A stretch of DNA of 64,000 nucleotides from JBFLXB01 sp964570625 (GCA_964570625.1 CAZMYW010000012.1:1-64000), one strand, 5' to 3'; numbered from the stretch's first letter, positions 45,824-55,323 are shown. Made by a program: numbers and translations. Notes: generated by a model from the letters alone, not told the origin.

Positions 45824-45853
45824 ATTAGACCCGAGGACCCGGCGCCAAGTCAA
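45824..45853 (-). promoter_or_regulatory. Sigma70-like promoter of the dab operon
   Basis: TTGACT, an 18-nt spacer and TCTAAT occur on the minus strand. The TGA of the mpsC stop codon lies inside the -35 box, the same layout as at rluD and the XRE gene. Confidence 0.6.
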
Positions 45854-46227
45854 GCCAGATTGTTTCGGAACCGCTCCGCCAGATTCTCCTGAAGAGTAAA
45901 CAGAATAATCCGCTCCCCGGTTTTGGTGCTGATGTCGGTGTACAGGCTCATCACCGTGAGGCCCGTAATTTTTTCAATCGTGGAGGACAGAGGTTCGCGC
46001 GCCTGTTCGAGCAGATTCGACCGCAAGCGCTTGATGAGTTCCGTCCCCTCCTCGTTCTTGGCCAACTGCTGCTCAGCCGGCGTGAGCACGCCCTTGAGAC
46101 GGATCAGCACCATGTCTTCGATGATATAGGCCTTGGTTTCTTTGGGACCGCGCCCCAGAAAATCCTTCTCGAACTGGATAAGCGCGGCGGCGATTTCCGC
46201 TTCGACCTGACCGATCGTCCTGGACAT
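45850..46227 (-). CDS. mpsC: MpsC-like DUF2294 protein
   Basis: A 125-residue cytoplasmic DUF2294 protein (Na+-translocating membrane-potential system MpsC family): EAEIAAALIQFEKDFLGRGP, AYIIEDMVLIRLKGVLTPAE and VMSLYTDIS are typical. ATG 46227 has GAGG upstream and starts at MSRTIGQVEAE; an ATG ten codons earlier is less likely. In Staphylococcus MpsA and MpsB are the DabB/DabA homologues, and MpsC is grouped with them. Here it stands directly before dabB2 but ends before the dab promoter. Confidence 0.85.
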   Translation of the reverse strand: MSRTIGQVEAEIAAALIQFEKDFLGRGPKETKAYIIEDMVLIRLKGVLTPAEQQLAKNEEGTELIKRLRSNLLEQAREPLSSTIEKITGLTVMSLYTDISTKTGERIILFTLQENLAERFRNNLA

Positions 46228-46440
46228 CCGAGGCCTCGGGAAGGAGGTTTCCAGCATACCGGATCAGCGATCAGGGTGCAATCGGCACGGCTCGCAGTCG
46301 TGTTCCGATGCCCGAGGCCTCCGTGTCCCGGGGGTTGCGAGTCGCAACCTCTGAACTCGGTGGAAATTCAGGGCATTTCGATTGACAACCAACGGATTGG
46401 CGGTACCGTTGACACCGGACAATCCGGGAGTTTCGGTATC

Positions 46441-48627
46441 GTGGACAGCCCGATTCAATCCGCGGCTTCAACCGTCAGTCCGCACGAATTGATGCGTTTG
46501 CTGACCGACCTGCAGGTCGGCATCCGGAAATACTCCATGTATTCGGGCACACACGCCATCATCCCGCAACTGGTTGCCTCGCTGACCGCGCAATATCGCG
46601 CGGTGCTCGGTACTCAGGACACGCTTCAGGTCGGGGTGACCAAAGACGAGATCCTCTTCCAAGGCGCTCCACTCGCGGCCGGCAACCCAGTCATCCGAGA
46701 ACTCGCCCGAATGCTCAACCTCCTCAACGTGGCGGGCGTGACGTTCCGCAAGGAAGCGACCGAACCCGATATCCACGGCTTTCTCCGCGTGTTGGCCGAG
46801 TGCCGGGGATTGGCTTCCCCCGAGGAACGAGAGCAGTCGATCGAACGGTTTGGCCAGGAAGTTCCTTCCATCGCGTTTCAGTTCATCAGCTTCCGGGGAG
46901 CGGTCAAAGACCGCGATGCCGCTGCCGATGCCGACTCGGCCAGCGCCGACGCGACCGAAGCGTCGCACCTCTGGCGTGGCCTGGTGAATCGCCTCATGAC
47001 CGCTGAGTTGACCGACGAGTCTCGCGCCACGTTGTCGCCGGACAACGCGGAGGCCCTGGATGCCGAACAACTCGCCGCAGCCATCAACCTCATGGGCTTG
47101 CAGCGAAAGACCGGCAAACAGTCGTACGAACGCACCATCGTGAGCTACCTCCACGAAAAATCCACCGCGACCGCATCCAGTGAACAGCGCGCTCAGATGA
47201 ACCAACAGCTCCACCGCCTGTTCGCCAATCTCAGTCCCGAGGTCCGCCAGCGCCTCTTCCGCGCGGCGCTCGATCCCGAGGGTCAAGAAACCACGGCCGC
47301 GGAGGCTCTCGCGGACTCGCTTCCCGCTCCCATGCTCGTCGAAATCCTCGAGCAGCTCCAGGTGTCCAACCTCAACGTGTCGATGCCCACCTTCAGCCTG
47401 CTGAAGAAGTTCGTGACCCTAGCGGAATCGGACCAGACCTTGGCCGCGACGCTCGAAACCAAACTGAGTGACCAAAAGGACCTGCTGCAAGAACTCCTCA
47501 CCAAGCGGGCGGAGCGGACGTTCTATCCGGCGCAGTACCGCGCGTTGCTCGACGAAGAATTCTCCGAACGCGAGGTCTCCTCGACTTCGGGGCCCTCGTC
47601 GGGCGTCGCCGCGGAATTTGACGACACGGCGGTGGATCACCATCTGGCGCTGATCCTGCTGGAAATGCTGGAGGGTCCGATCCGCTCGACGGACCAATTC
47701 TCACAGAGTGTGGCGTCGCTCAAGGAGTTGATCACGCGGGGCATCGGCGAACACACGTCGTCCGTGTTCAACGACGCGATCGCAATCCTGGGAAAACGGT
47801 ATGCGTCGGCTGCGGATGACCAGCGGGAGTTCTTCCGGACATGCGTCGGGAATCTCTTCCAGGCCGACTTGGTGCATCACCTGCTCGGGCCTCTCGAAGC
47901 GGGTCATGACCATCAGCAACAACGCGAGGCGCTCGCTCAGCTCTTGGAGATTGTCGGTCCCAGCATCATCCCCTTGCTGCTCGACAAGCTGGAAACCGAA
48001 CCGAATCTCAAAGTGCGTAAGCGCCTGCTCGCCCTGCTCCGCGACTGCGGAGACGCGGTGGTTCCCCCGGCCATCCAGCGTCTCCAGCACGCGCAGTGGT
48101 ACGTGGTGCGCAACATGTTGCTGCTGCTCCGGGACCTCGTGGCGGTGCAGGCCATCCCTGAGATCGTGCGTTGTCTTCAGCACGCGTCGGCCCAAGTACG
48201 ACTCGCCACGTTCCAGACGCTCGGCACCCTGGATCCCAACGGCGACGGGTTCCTGCAAGCCCTCAAACACGGGTTGGATGACGACGACCCCAAGGTGTTC
48301 CGGGCCGCGGTCACACACCTGGTGGCGACTCCCGATCAAGGATCGCTCCAACTGGCCGGCCGTCTGTTGTTTGCGGATTCGAGCGGCCAACGAGGTGGGC
48401 GGCAAGTCGCGTTGCTGCGGGTGATCGAGCAAACTGGAAACGCAACGATCTTGCCGCTGGTCAACGCGGTCGCGCGACACCATATGCTCCGTTTTTGGTG
48501 GTGGGGCAAAACCAGGGCAGTCCGTTCCGCCGCAGCCAGAGCATCGGCCGCAATCCGCGCCCGGAACGGATCATCCGCAGGGTCATCTCAAGGAGCCTCG
48601 CATGTCGGCCCCCAAGACCCCGTTTGA
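46441..48627 (+). CDS. HEAT-repeat-like cytoplasmic protein
   Basis: A protein of about 728 residues from GTG 46441 (GGGAG upstream); a GTG at 46360 would add 27. There is no signal peptide. The N-terminal half is helical and shows conserved-looking segments (LLTDLQVGIRKYSMYSGTHA) also seen in the HD-GYP protein next door; the C-terminal part (about 490-700) consists of HEAT/armadillo-like helix pairs. It overlaps the HD-GYP gene by 26 nt and is thus probably its partner. Confidence 0.72.
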   Translation: MDSPIQSAASTVSPHELMRLLTDLQVGIRKYSMYSGTHAIIPQLVASLTAQYRAVLGTQDTLQVGVTKDEILFQGAPLAAGNPVIRELARMLNLLNVAGVTFRKEATEPDIHGFLRVLAECRGLASPEEREQSIERFGQEVPSIAFQFISFRGAVKDRDAAADADSASADATEASHLWRGLVNRLMTAELTDESRATLSPDNAEALDAEQLAAAINLMGLQRKTGKQSYERTIVSYLHEKSTATASSEQRAQMNQQLHRLFANLSPEVRQRLFRAALDPEGQETTAAEALADSLPAPMLVEILEQLQVSNLNVSMPTFSLLKKFVTLAESDQTLAATLETKLSDQKDLLQELLTKRAERTFYPAQYRALLDEEFSEREVSSTSGPSSGVAAEFDDTAVDHHLALILLEMLEGPIRSTDQFSQSVASLKELITRGIGEHTSSVFNDAIAILGKRYASAADDQREFFRTCVGNLFQADLVHHLLGPLEAGHDHQQQREALAQLLEIVGPSIIPLLLDKLETEPNLKVRKRLLALLRDCGDAVVPPAIQRLQHAQWYVVRNMLLLLRDLVAVQAIPEIVRCLQHASAQVRLATFQTLGTLDPNGDGFLQALKHGLDDDDPKVFRAAVTHLVATPDQGSLQLAGRLLFADSSGQRGGRQVALLRVIEQTGNATILPLVNAVARHHMLRFWWWGKTRAVRSAAARASAAIRARNGSSAGSSQGASHVGPQDPV

Positions 48628-49828
48628 CGGCAACCTAGCCCACTCGTCCGGCCCGCCGAGCGAATCGGCCCACGCGCCCCGCGCGGACGCGGCCGAGCGA
48701 TTCCTGCGCGCAATAGGCAAGGTCTTGACCGACCGGACGCTGTATCCCTCAAACCACCCGCAAGCGGTCGCCGGGCTGGCGGCGTTGCGGGACACGATCG
48801 ATCAGCTGTTCGTGGACCGCGATCTGCGCACCTTTGTGATTATCGACGATCAAATCTTCCTGGATGACCGCTTGCTCGGCGGACGGGGCAAGGGCACCGG
48901 GGAACTGGCGGTCGCGCTTCGCGAAAAAGGCGTGGAAGTGCTCTCGCTCCGGAGGGGGCTCACGATCAACGAACTCCAGTCGCTGGTGGATGTCTTGGCC
49001 GCGCCGCGGGCGAAAGACACCGAGAAACCCCAGTTCCGCTCCGACCATCTGGTGTTGGGTGACATCGCGGTTGAAGACGCGGGAAACACGGTTGTTCCGG
49101 GTACGGTCCAGGATCTGGGATTTGCGATCGCGCGCTCCTCACAACAACCCCAACTCGACGCCGCCGCCAAAATCCTCCGCGACACGTACATCGACTGGAC
49201 CTCGATCCAAAACGTGGTCCTGAGCCAGGTGGAACGCATCATGCTGACGCTCGAGAAGAGCCTGTATGCGAATTTTCAGTCCTTTATTCCGCTCGCCGAA
49301 CTGAAGGCCTACGACGAATACACACACGTCCACGCCGTCAACCTGTCGATCTTGACCATGGCGCAAGCTGAGTCACTCGGCTTTCCCAAGGCCGCGGTCC
49401 ATGCGTTCGGCCTCGGAGCCCTGCTCCACGACGTGGGCAAGACCCAGGTGTCGGTGGACATCCTGCACAAGGCCGGCAAACTCACGCCCGAAGAGCAGGA
49501 AGAAATGAAAACCCATCCGGTGCACGGCGCCGCCCAGTTGCTCCGCCATGCGGAAATCCCCAAGGTCGCGGCCATCGTGGCGTACGAGCACCATCTCAAA
49601 TACGACCGCACCGGCTATCCGTCCCTGACCAGGGACCGCCCGCAACACATCGCGAGCCGCATCACCGCGGTCGCCGACCACTTCGACGCCATGCGCAGCA
49701 ACCGCCCCTACCGCGACGCGATGGAGCCGGAGCAGATCTTCGAGATCATGCAGAACAACAAGGGCAAGGACCTGGACCCGGTCCTCGTGGATCACTTCTT
49801 CGCGTTCATGAAATCCCGAAAAACGTAG
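48602..49828 (+). CDS. HD-GYP domain protein (candidate c-di-GMP phosphodiesterase)
   Basis: A 408-residue protein with AAGGAG before its ATG. The N-terminal 190 residues have a helical YPSNHPQAVAGL segment like its HEAT neighbour. The C-terminal HD-GYP domain has ALLHDVGKTQVS (about 270), THPVHGAAQLLR (about 302) and EHHLKYDRTGYP (about 325). All metal-binding His/Asp positions appear present; the GYP motif itself is intact. It is probably a c-di-GMP-degrading or sensing protein. Confidence 0.88.
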   Translation: MSAPKTPFDGNLAHSSGPPSESAHAPRADAAERFLRAIGKVLTDRTLYPSNHPQAVAGLAALRDTIDQLFVDRDLRTFVIIDDQIFLDDRLLGGRGKGTGELAVALREKGVEVLSLRRGLTINELQSLVDVLAAPRAKDTEKPQFRSDHLVLGDIAVEDAGNTVVPGTVQDLGFAIARSSQQPQLDAAAKILRDTYIDWTSIQNVVLSQVERIMLTLEKSLYANFQSFIPLAELKAYDEYTHVHAVNLSILTMAQAESLGFPKAAVHAFGLGALLHDVGKTQVSVDILHKAGKLTPEEQEEMKTHPVHGAAQLLRHAEIPKVAAIVAYEHHLKYDRTGYPSLTRDRPQHIASRITAVADHFDAMRSNRPYRDAMEPEQIFEIMQNNKGKDLDPVLVDHFFAFMKSRKT

Positions 49829-49914
49829 CACGCTGCTGCCCGCCGCTAACGCCCACCCAAGCAGTAGACGTGAGAAGCCTCTCCAAGACCGTCGCGAATT
49901 GACACAGCGTAGGA

Positions 49915-50394
49915 TCAGCAGCTGTGCAGAGAGGTCAACAAAGTCAAGTCTGACCCCGAGTCAGCCCGGTTGGTCCTCAGTGCCCCCGTCAGAAACGAGC
50001 GATTCATCGAAACAGACCTGACCGCCGTTGAGCAACCCGGTAACCGACATGGCAAGAAGTCTCCAACCCGCCTGTGGTCGAGAAACTTCTGGCACCGGTG
50101 GTTGGGATGGCACCAAATGTGGGCCCCGAGACTTTGTAATGTCAGCTTGTGTTGGTAATTCTTTTCGATGTGTCTGACGGCACGACGGATCTTTGGGCTG
50201 ATCGATGCGGCTGAGGTGAGACAGATCACCTTGGTCAAATCATGATATCGGGCCAGATCGGCCGCATCACGTCGTGGCGTGGCGGGAAGAACCAGGTGCC
50301 CTCTCGCCTCACTCCAAGTGTGGCCACGTTCCGTGACACTGCCGGCGTCCGCTGCCATCAACACTCTCGGTGGTCCGTTGTGCGCTACGGCCAT
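49915..50394 (-). pseudogene. Decayed AraC/XylS-type regulator fragment
   Basis: In the 700-bp gap between the HD-GYP gene and the SBBP gene one minus-strand frame has a segment (50128-50241; ISPKIRRAVRHIEKNYQHKL) like the first HTH helix of AraC-family regulators. After it the frame loses the pattern, and no other frame restores a full second HTH. The flanking parts look non-coding. It is probably a relic; the rest of the gap shows nothing clear. Confidence 0.4.
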
Positions 50395-50530
50395 CCAAAC
50401 ATCTCAACAAGCCCGATCATCTCCAGGGCCCAGGAACCGCCGCTCACAATCGCAGCCCACCCCCACGGGCGCCAGGGCCATCCGGCGTGCTGATCGATGG
50501 CCCGCCGTGCGGACGAGTTCCCGCTCAGGC

Positions 50531-51460
50531 CTACGGCCCGACCTGATCCACGCCGATCAGTCCGACGCCCGTGCCATTGCTCACGCCACTCAGCCTTGCC
50601 GTATACGTACCAGGGGGCAGCGTCACCAACAATGCCGAATCCAAATGGCGATTGGGGTTCGTCGGCGCATAAGAGTTTGGAGACATGCCGGTATTGAGAA
50701 TTTCCTGCGGCGTCCCACAGGCCACCACGGGCGCCGGGCAGGAACCCGCCGCCGTGCCCCAGTCGTCATTGGTGAGTACTGGAATCGCCGGGGTATTCGG
50801 ATTGTTATCGTCATCCCACTCCAGATCCAGAGTCGGGTTGGCCAATGCGCCGGTCACGCCGAAGTCCGCCAACGTGGGACCAAAGCCCCTGAGTAGGACT
50901 TGTTTGTTGCTCATGCCCGTGATGATGAAGCCACCCACAGCCACATTGGACCCCGTGCCGACAAACGCTCGGGTGGAAATGTTGATCAGCGTCGCCGTCT
51001 GATTGGTGTCCACGTCATCCACCCCGATCAGCCCCACGCCCGTCCCGTTGCTCACCCCGCTCATTCGCGCTGTGTAGGTGCCGGGTGGCAGGGTCAGCAA
51101 CAGCGCGGCATCCAGTCCACGGTTGGGGTTAGTCGGGGCGTAGGAGTCGGCCGACATTCCGGAATTGAGAATGTCCTGGGGACTCCCGCACGCCACCACT
51201 GGCACATTGCATGACGCCACTGGGGTGCCCCAGTCGTTGTTCGTCAGCACCGGGATCGCCGGGGTGTTCGGGTTGTTATCATCGTCCCACTCGAGCGCCA
51301 GGGTCGGATTCGCCAAGACCCCGGTCACCCCGAAGTCTGTCAGCGTGGGGCCGAATCCCCGCAGCAGAACCTGTTTGGTGCCACTCCCACTGATAATGAA
51401 CCCGCCCACCGCCACGTCGGCCCCGGTTCCGACAAAAGCACGGGTGGAAATGTTCGCCAG
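50531..51460 (-). repeat. Two tandem C-terminal repeat units of the SBBP protein
   Basis: Two units of about 475 nt start at NISTRAFVGTG and share long identical stretches (LLRGFGPTL, LEWDDDNNPNTPAIPVLTN, NGTGVGLIGVD). They are highly similar at DNA level, indicating recent duplication or gene conversion. Confidence 0.85.
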
Positions 51461-54400
51461 CCGACCACCCGGGATGCTGAAGATGTCCACGGCCGTGTTG
51501 TTCGCCAAGCTGGGGTCGCTCTCATTGCCCGACACCGAGGCGGTATTGCCAATCACCCCCGCCGTGGTCACCGTGACGATGAGGGAAATCGTCGCGCTGG
51601 CCCCATTGGGCAATGTTCCCACGGTACACGTCACGACCCCGCCCATGGGCGCTGTGCAACTTCCTTGGGTCGGAATCACGGAGTTGAAGATCACGCCGGT
51701 CGGTAACGTATCGGTAACGGCCACCCCCGTCGCGGGGCTCGGTCCCAAATTGGTGACGGTTATGATGTACGTCACCGGCAGGCCGATCACTACAGGATCC
51801 GGAGTGTGGCTCTTGGTGATGACCAGGTCGGCTTCTAACGGTGTCCCTGTGTCGGTCACGGTGAGAGTTGTGTTTCCAATGATACCAGCGGACACAGCGG
51901 TGATCGTAGTTGTCCCTGGGCTGAGGGCTGTCGCAAGGCCGTTGATGTCAATCGTAGCCACACTCCCATTATTGTTTGACCATGTTACCTCCGGCGAGAT
52001 GTACACCTCGACCGTTGTGAGAGAGCCGTAACTAAGGTTAGTAACGCCTCCCACGGCATATAGCACCCCACTTACGACCCCGACGGCAAGATAAGCCCGC
52101 GACATGGACATCGAGGCCGTGGTGGCCCAGGTGTTGGTCGCCGGATCATAGGCCTCAACCGTCGGGAAAGTGCTGGTACCTCCTCCGGGACTCCCTCCCA
52201 GGGCATATAGCATCCCGTTTACAACACCGACGGAGTGAAGATACCGCGCCGTGGGCATTGGCGCCTTGGTGGCCCAGGTATTGGTCGTGGGGTCATAGGC
52301 CTCAACCGTCGCGAGAACGGTAGGGGTAAGGCCGTTGCCTCCCATTAAACCTCCCACGGCATATAGCATCCCACTTACGACCCCGACGGAGTGACCAGTT
52401 CGCGACGTGGGCATCGAGGCCTTGGTGGCCCAGGTGTTGGCCGTGGGGTCATAGGCCAAGACCGTCGTACTGGAATTGCCACTACTACTATCAGAGCCCC
52501 CCATGACATACAGCACCCCATCCACGACGCCGATTGCATGATCATACAGCCCTGTAGGCATCGGGGCTTTGGTTGTCCAGGTGTTGGTCATGGGATCATA
52601 GGCCTCAACCGTTGAGAGAACTTGGGTGCCGCTCACGCCAATTCCACCTATGGCATACAGAATCCCATTTACAACACCGACGGCAAGCCTCTTCCTGGCG
52701 GTGGGCATCGGGAACGCCTGTGCCCAGGTATTGGTCATTGGATCATAGGCCTCAACCGTCCCCAACAGGTCGCCGCTGGAACTGGTGCCGCTAGTACCTC
52801 CCAGGGCATACAGAATCCCGTTCACGACGCCGGCTGCGAGTTCCCGCCGCGCGGTGGGCATCGACGGCTTGGGTACCCAGGTGCCTTCGCCAGCGATCAA
52901 AATCCGTGTGGACCCATCGCTAAAGGTCCCCGTGGCTGCCATCGCTTGGGTTTGGCCAACGAGGAGGGTCGGCGTGCCCGGGGTTACGGTGATAGAGACC
53001 AAGGATGGCGGGCCGATCTTCGCCACAAAGGCGTCTTGACCGCCGCCGCCAGATGCTGGCTGGACCGCATTCGCTGTGGGGAAGTTCGTGGCACCGGTCT
53101 GACCCGCCACATAGGCGTTGCCCGCGCTATCCACTGAAATGTCACGGCCAACGTCACCACCGACCCCGCTTCCGCCCAAGTAGGTGGAGTAAGCCAGGGC
53201 CGAGCCCACCGCGTTCAGCTTCGTCACGAAAGCGTCCGGCGCAACGTCTAACACAGGCTGCAGGGCATCTGCCGTGGGAAAGTTGGTTGATCGGGTACTG
53301 CCCGTCACATACGCGTCGCCCGCGCCATCCACTGCGATGCCTTGCGCACTTTCCTGTTCGCTTCCACCCAAGTAGGTAGAATAGATCAGGGCCGTCCCCG
53401 AAGCGTTCAGTTTCGTCACGAAGGCGTCTTGGGTACCGCCCAACGCGGCCTGCACGGGGTTTGCCGTGGGGAAATTCGTCGACGCAGTATAGCCTGTCAC
53501 GTGGGCCCTGCCTGCTGCATCGACGGCAATGTCGTTGGCGATTTCATCACCGCTTCCGCCCAAGTAGGTAGAATAGACCAGGGCTGTTCCCGAGGCGTTC
53601 AGTTTCGTCACGAAAGCATCGTGGGTACCGTCCAACGCGGCCTGCAGGGGATTTGCCATGGGGAAGTTTGTGGAATTGGTATTGCCCGTCACATAGACGT
53701 TGCCCGCGCCATCCACTGCAATACCACCAAACGGAGTTTCGGTGAGGCTTCCACCCAAATAGGTAGAATAGATCAGGGCCGTCCCCGAGGCGTTCAGTTT
53801 CGTCACGAAGGCATCGTGGGTACCGTCCAACGCGGCCTGCAGGGGGTTTGCCGTGGGGAAATTCGTGGACATAGTGACACCAGCCACATAGGCGTTGCCC
53901 GCGCCATCCACCACAATGCCGTGGCCAATTTCAGGACTGCTCCCACCCAAATAGGTAGAATAGATCAGGGCCGTCCCCGAGGCGTTCAGTTTCGTCACGA
54001 AGGCGTCTGTACCGCCGCCGGGTGCCGGCTGAACCGCATTCGCCGTAGGGAAGTTCGTGGAATTGGTATAGCCCGTCACATAGGCGTTGCCCACGCCATC
54101 CACTGCAATGCGGATGCCCTGCTCCGCACTGCTTCCGCCCATCTCAGAAGTGTTTCCACCCAAGTACGTAGAGTAGACCAGGGCTGTCCCCGAGGCGTTC
54201 AGTTTCGTCACGAAGGCGTCGTAGTCAACGTCCAGCGTTGCCTGCAGGGGATTTGCCATGGGGAAGTTTGTGGAATTGGTATTGCCCGTCACATAGGCGT
54301 TGCCCACGCCATCCACTGCGATGCCTTGCGCACTTTCCTGAACGCTTCCTCCCAAGTAGGTGGCGTAAACCAGGACGGGGTCAATCACAAGCGGATAATC

Positions 54401-55213
54401 CGTGTCATACGATGCCACATCAAACCCGTAGACAGCGTCGCGCCCACTCCTTGCCATGCCCCTCCTTGCGTTCGGGCTGACGAGCGTAAACGCGCCCTCC
54501 ACTGGCACGCGGGCCCCTCCGATTTCCTGATACAGGACGGGCTTCCTCTGGCGCATCGTGCCGTCCTTCAGCCCGATCTCCAACTCCCCCTCCTCCGTGA
54601 TCCGTAAGCTCTCGATCCCCTCATACGCGAACCTCACCTTGGACGGGTCCGCCCCCGGCTTGACGATAACGTCGTATTCCAGTTGCCGGTTGTTCCCGTA
54701 GAATTTCATGTCGATGCCAGGGTAGAGCTCTTTGTAGGCCACGGCCTGGTACGTGGGCACGTTGGGTCGCCACTTCTTGGGGTTGTTGCCGACGAAGTAG
54801 TTGACCTTGCCCTCCTGCACGCCCTCCGCGACCATCTTGGGATTCTTGTTGGCGCCGAGGGGAACGAGTTTGACCAAGGTGGATTCGGGGGTGGATGTTT
54901 GGCGCGACGCCCCGACCAGGGACACATACACACCGTCCTTGGTGAAGTACGTGGCGTGGCCATTGCCCTTCTCGTAGAATTTGACCCGCTTGTCCACTTG
55001 TCCATTGTTCTGGATGAAGTACAAGGGTAGTTGGCCGTAGGCGTTGGCCACCTGGGCGTTCGTCTTGTCGTCTGGTGCCATCGCGGGCTTGGCATCGGCC
55101 GCAGGATTCGGCGGGCCCGCGGTGGACGGCCATGGCAACAGCGTCCCGAGAAGGGTGACGAGGGCGAGCGCCCTCCCGAACTGGGTCCGAACCCACGGCT
55201 GGCGTTCGTTCAT
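50531..55213 (-). CDS. Large exported SBBP/kelch-repeat surface protein
   Basis: A 1560-residue protein with GAGGA before its ATG. A signal peptide (1-34, ending PSTAG) is followed by an N-terminal DUF7948-type domain (about 50-270), seven tandem SBBP beta-propeller repeats (about 275-730), a Big_2 Ig-like domain interrupted by six kelch repeats (about 745-1080), a DUF11 domain (about 1120-1240) and two near-identical C-terminal repeats of about 155 residues. No lipobox or sortase motif is seen. A c-di-GMP-I riboswitch lies in its leader. An adhesive or extracellular role is inferred. Confidence 0.87.
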   Translation of the reverse strand: MNERQPWVRTQFGRALALVTLLGTLLPWPSTAGPPNPAADAKPAMAPDDKTNAQVANAYGQLPLYFIQNNGQVDKRVKFYEKGNGHATYFTKDGVYVSLVGASRQTSTPESTLVKLVPLGANKNPKMVAEGVQEGKVNYFVGNNPKKWRPNVPTYQAVAYKELYPGIDMKFYGNNRQLEYDVIVKPGADPSKVRFAYEGIESLRITEEGELEIGLKDGTMRQRKPVLYQEIGGARVPVEGAFTLVSPNARRGMARSGRDAVYGFDVASYDTDYPLVIDPVLVYATYLGGSVQESAQGIAVDGVGNAYVTGNTNSTNFPMANPLQATLDVDYDAFVTKLNASGTALVYSTYLGGNTSEMGGSSAEQGIRIAVDGVGNAYVTGYTNSTNFPTANAVQPAPGGGTDAFVTKLNASGTALIYSTYLGGSSPEIGHGIVVDGAGNAYVAGVTMSTNFPTANPLQAALDGTHDAFVTKLNASGTALIYSTYLGGSLTETPFGGIAVDGAGNVYVTGNTNSTNFPMANPLQAALDGTHDAFVTKLNASGTALVYSTYLGGSGDEIANDIAVDAAGRAHVTGYTASTNFPTANPVQAALGGTQDAFVTKLNASGTALIYSTYLGGSEQESAQGIAVDGAGDAYVTGSTRSTNFPTADALQPVLDVAPDAFVTKLNAVGSALAYSTYLGGSGVGGDVGRDISVDSAGNAYVAGQTGATNFPTANAVQPASGGGGQDAFVAKIGPPSLVSITVTPGTPTLLVGQTQAMAATGTFSDGSTRILIAGEGTWVPKPSMPTARRELAAGVVNGILYALGGTSGTSSSGDLLGTVEAYDPMTNTWAQAFPMPTARKRLAVGVVNGILYAIGGIGVSGTQVLSTVEAYDPMTNTWTTKAPMPTGLYDHAIGVVDGVLYVMGGSDSSSGNSSTTVLAYDPTANTWATKASMPTSRTGHSVGVVSGMLYAVGGLMGGNGLTPTVLATVEAYDPTTNTWATKAPMPTARYLHSVGVVNGMLYALGGSPGGGTSTFPTVEAYDPATNTWATTASMSMSRAYLAVGVVSGVLYAVGGVTNLSYGSLTTVEVYISPEVTWSNNNGSVATIDINGLATALSPGTTTITAVSAGIIGNTTLTVTDTGTPLEADLVITKSHTPDPVVIGLPVTYIITVTNLGPSPATGVAVTDTLPTGVIFNSVIPTQGSCTAPMGGVVTCTVGTLPNGASATISLIVTVTTAGVIGNTASVSGNESDPSLANNTAVDIFSIPGGRLANISTRAFVGTGADVAVGGFIISGSGTKQVLLRGFGPTLTDFGVTGVLANPTLALEWDDDNNPNTPAIPVLTNNDWGTPVASCNVPVVACGSPQDILNSGMSADSYAPTNPNRGLDAALLLTLPPGTYTARMSGVSNGTGVGLIGVDDVDTNQTATLINISTRAFVGTGSNVAVGGFIITGMSNKQVLLRGFGPTLADFGVTGALANPTLDLEWDDDNNPNTPAIPVLTNDDWGTAAGSCPAPVVACGTPQEILNTGMSPNSYAPTNPNRHLDSALLVTLPPGTYTARLSGVSNGTGVGLIGVDQVGP
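51995..52900 (-). repeat. Kelch-repeat block (about six units)
   Basis: Repeats of about 50 residues carry the kelch pattern (GGxxx then VEAYDPMTNTW followed by PMPTAR). The block lies between the two halves of a Big_2 domain. Confidence 0.85.
53015..54375 (-). repeat. Seven tandem SBBP repeats
   Basis: Units of about 57 residues each begin YSTYLGGS and contain GIAVDGAGNAYVTG, STNFPTANP and DAFVTKLNASGTAL. DNA copies are very similar, so the array may change in number by recombination. Confidence 0.88.
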
Positions 55214-55323
55214 GGCAAGATTCCTCTGTTGACGATCGTGTGGAGAGGTCTGAGGAGTGGGTCCGAAGGAGAGGCCGATGGACACCGCCGGGCGATCGAC
55301 ATGCCGACCCCTACGACTGTGGT

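Noticed and set aside
50531..54390. Repeat DNA considered as a CRISPR array
   Set aside because: The repeats are long coding units in frame, with no spacers or cas genes.
53342..54607. 421-codon open frame on the plus strand
   Set aside because: It runs antisense over the SBBP repeat array; its repeated motifs only mirror those repeats, and it has no family features.
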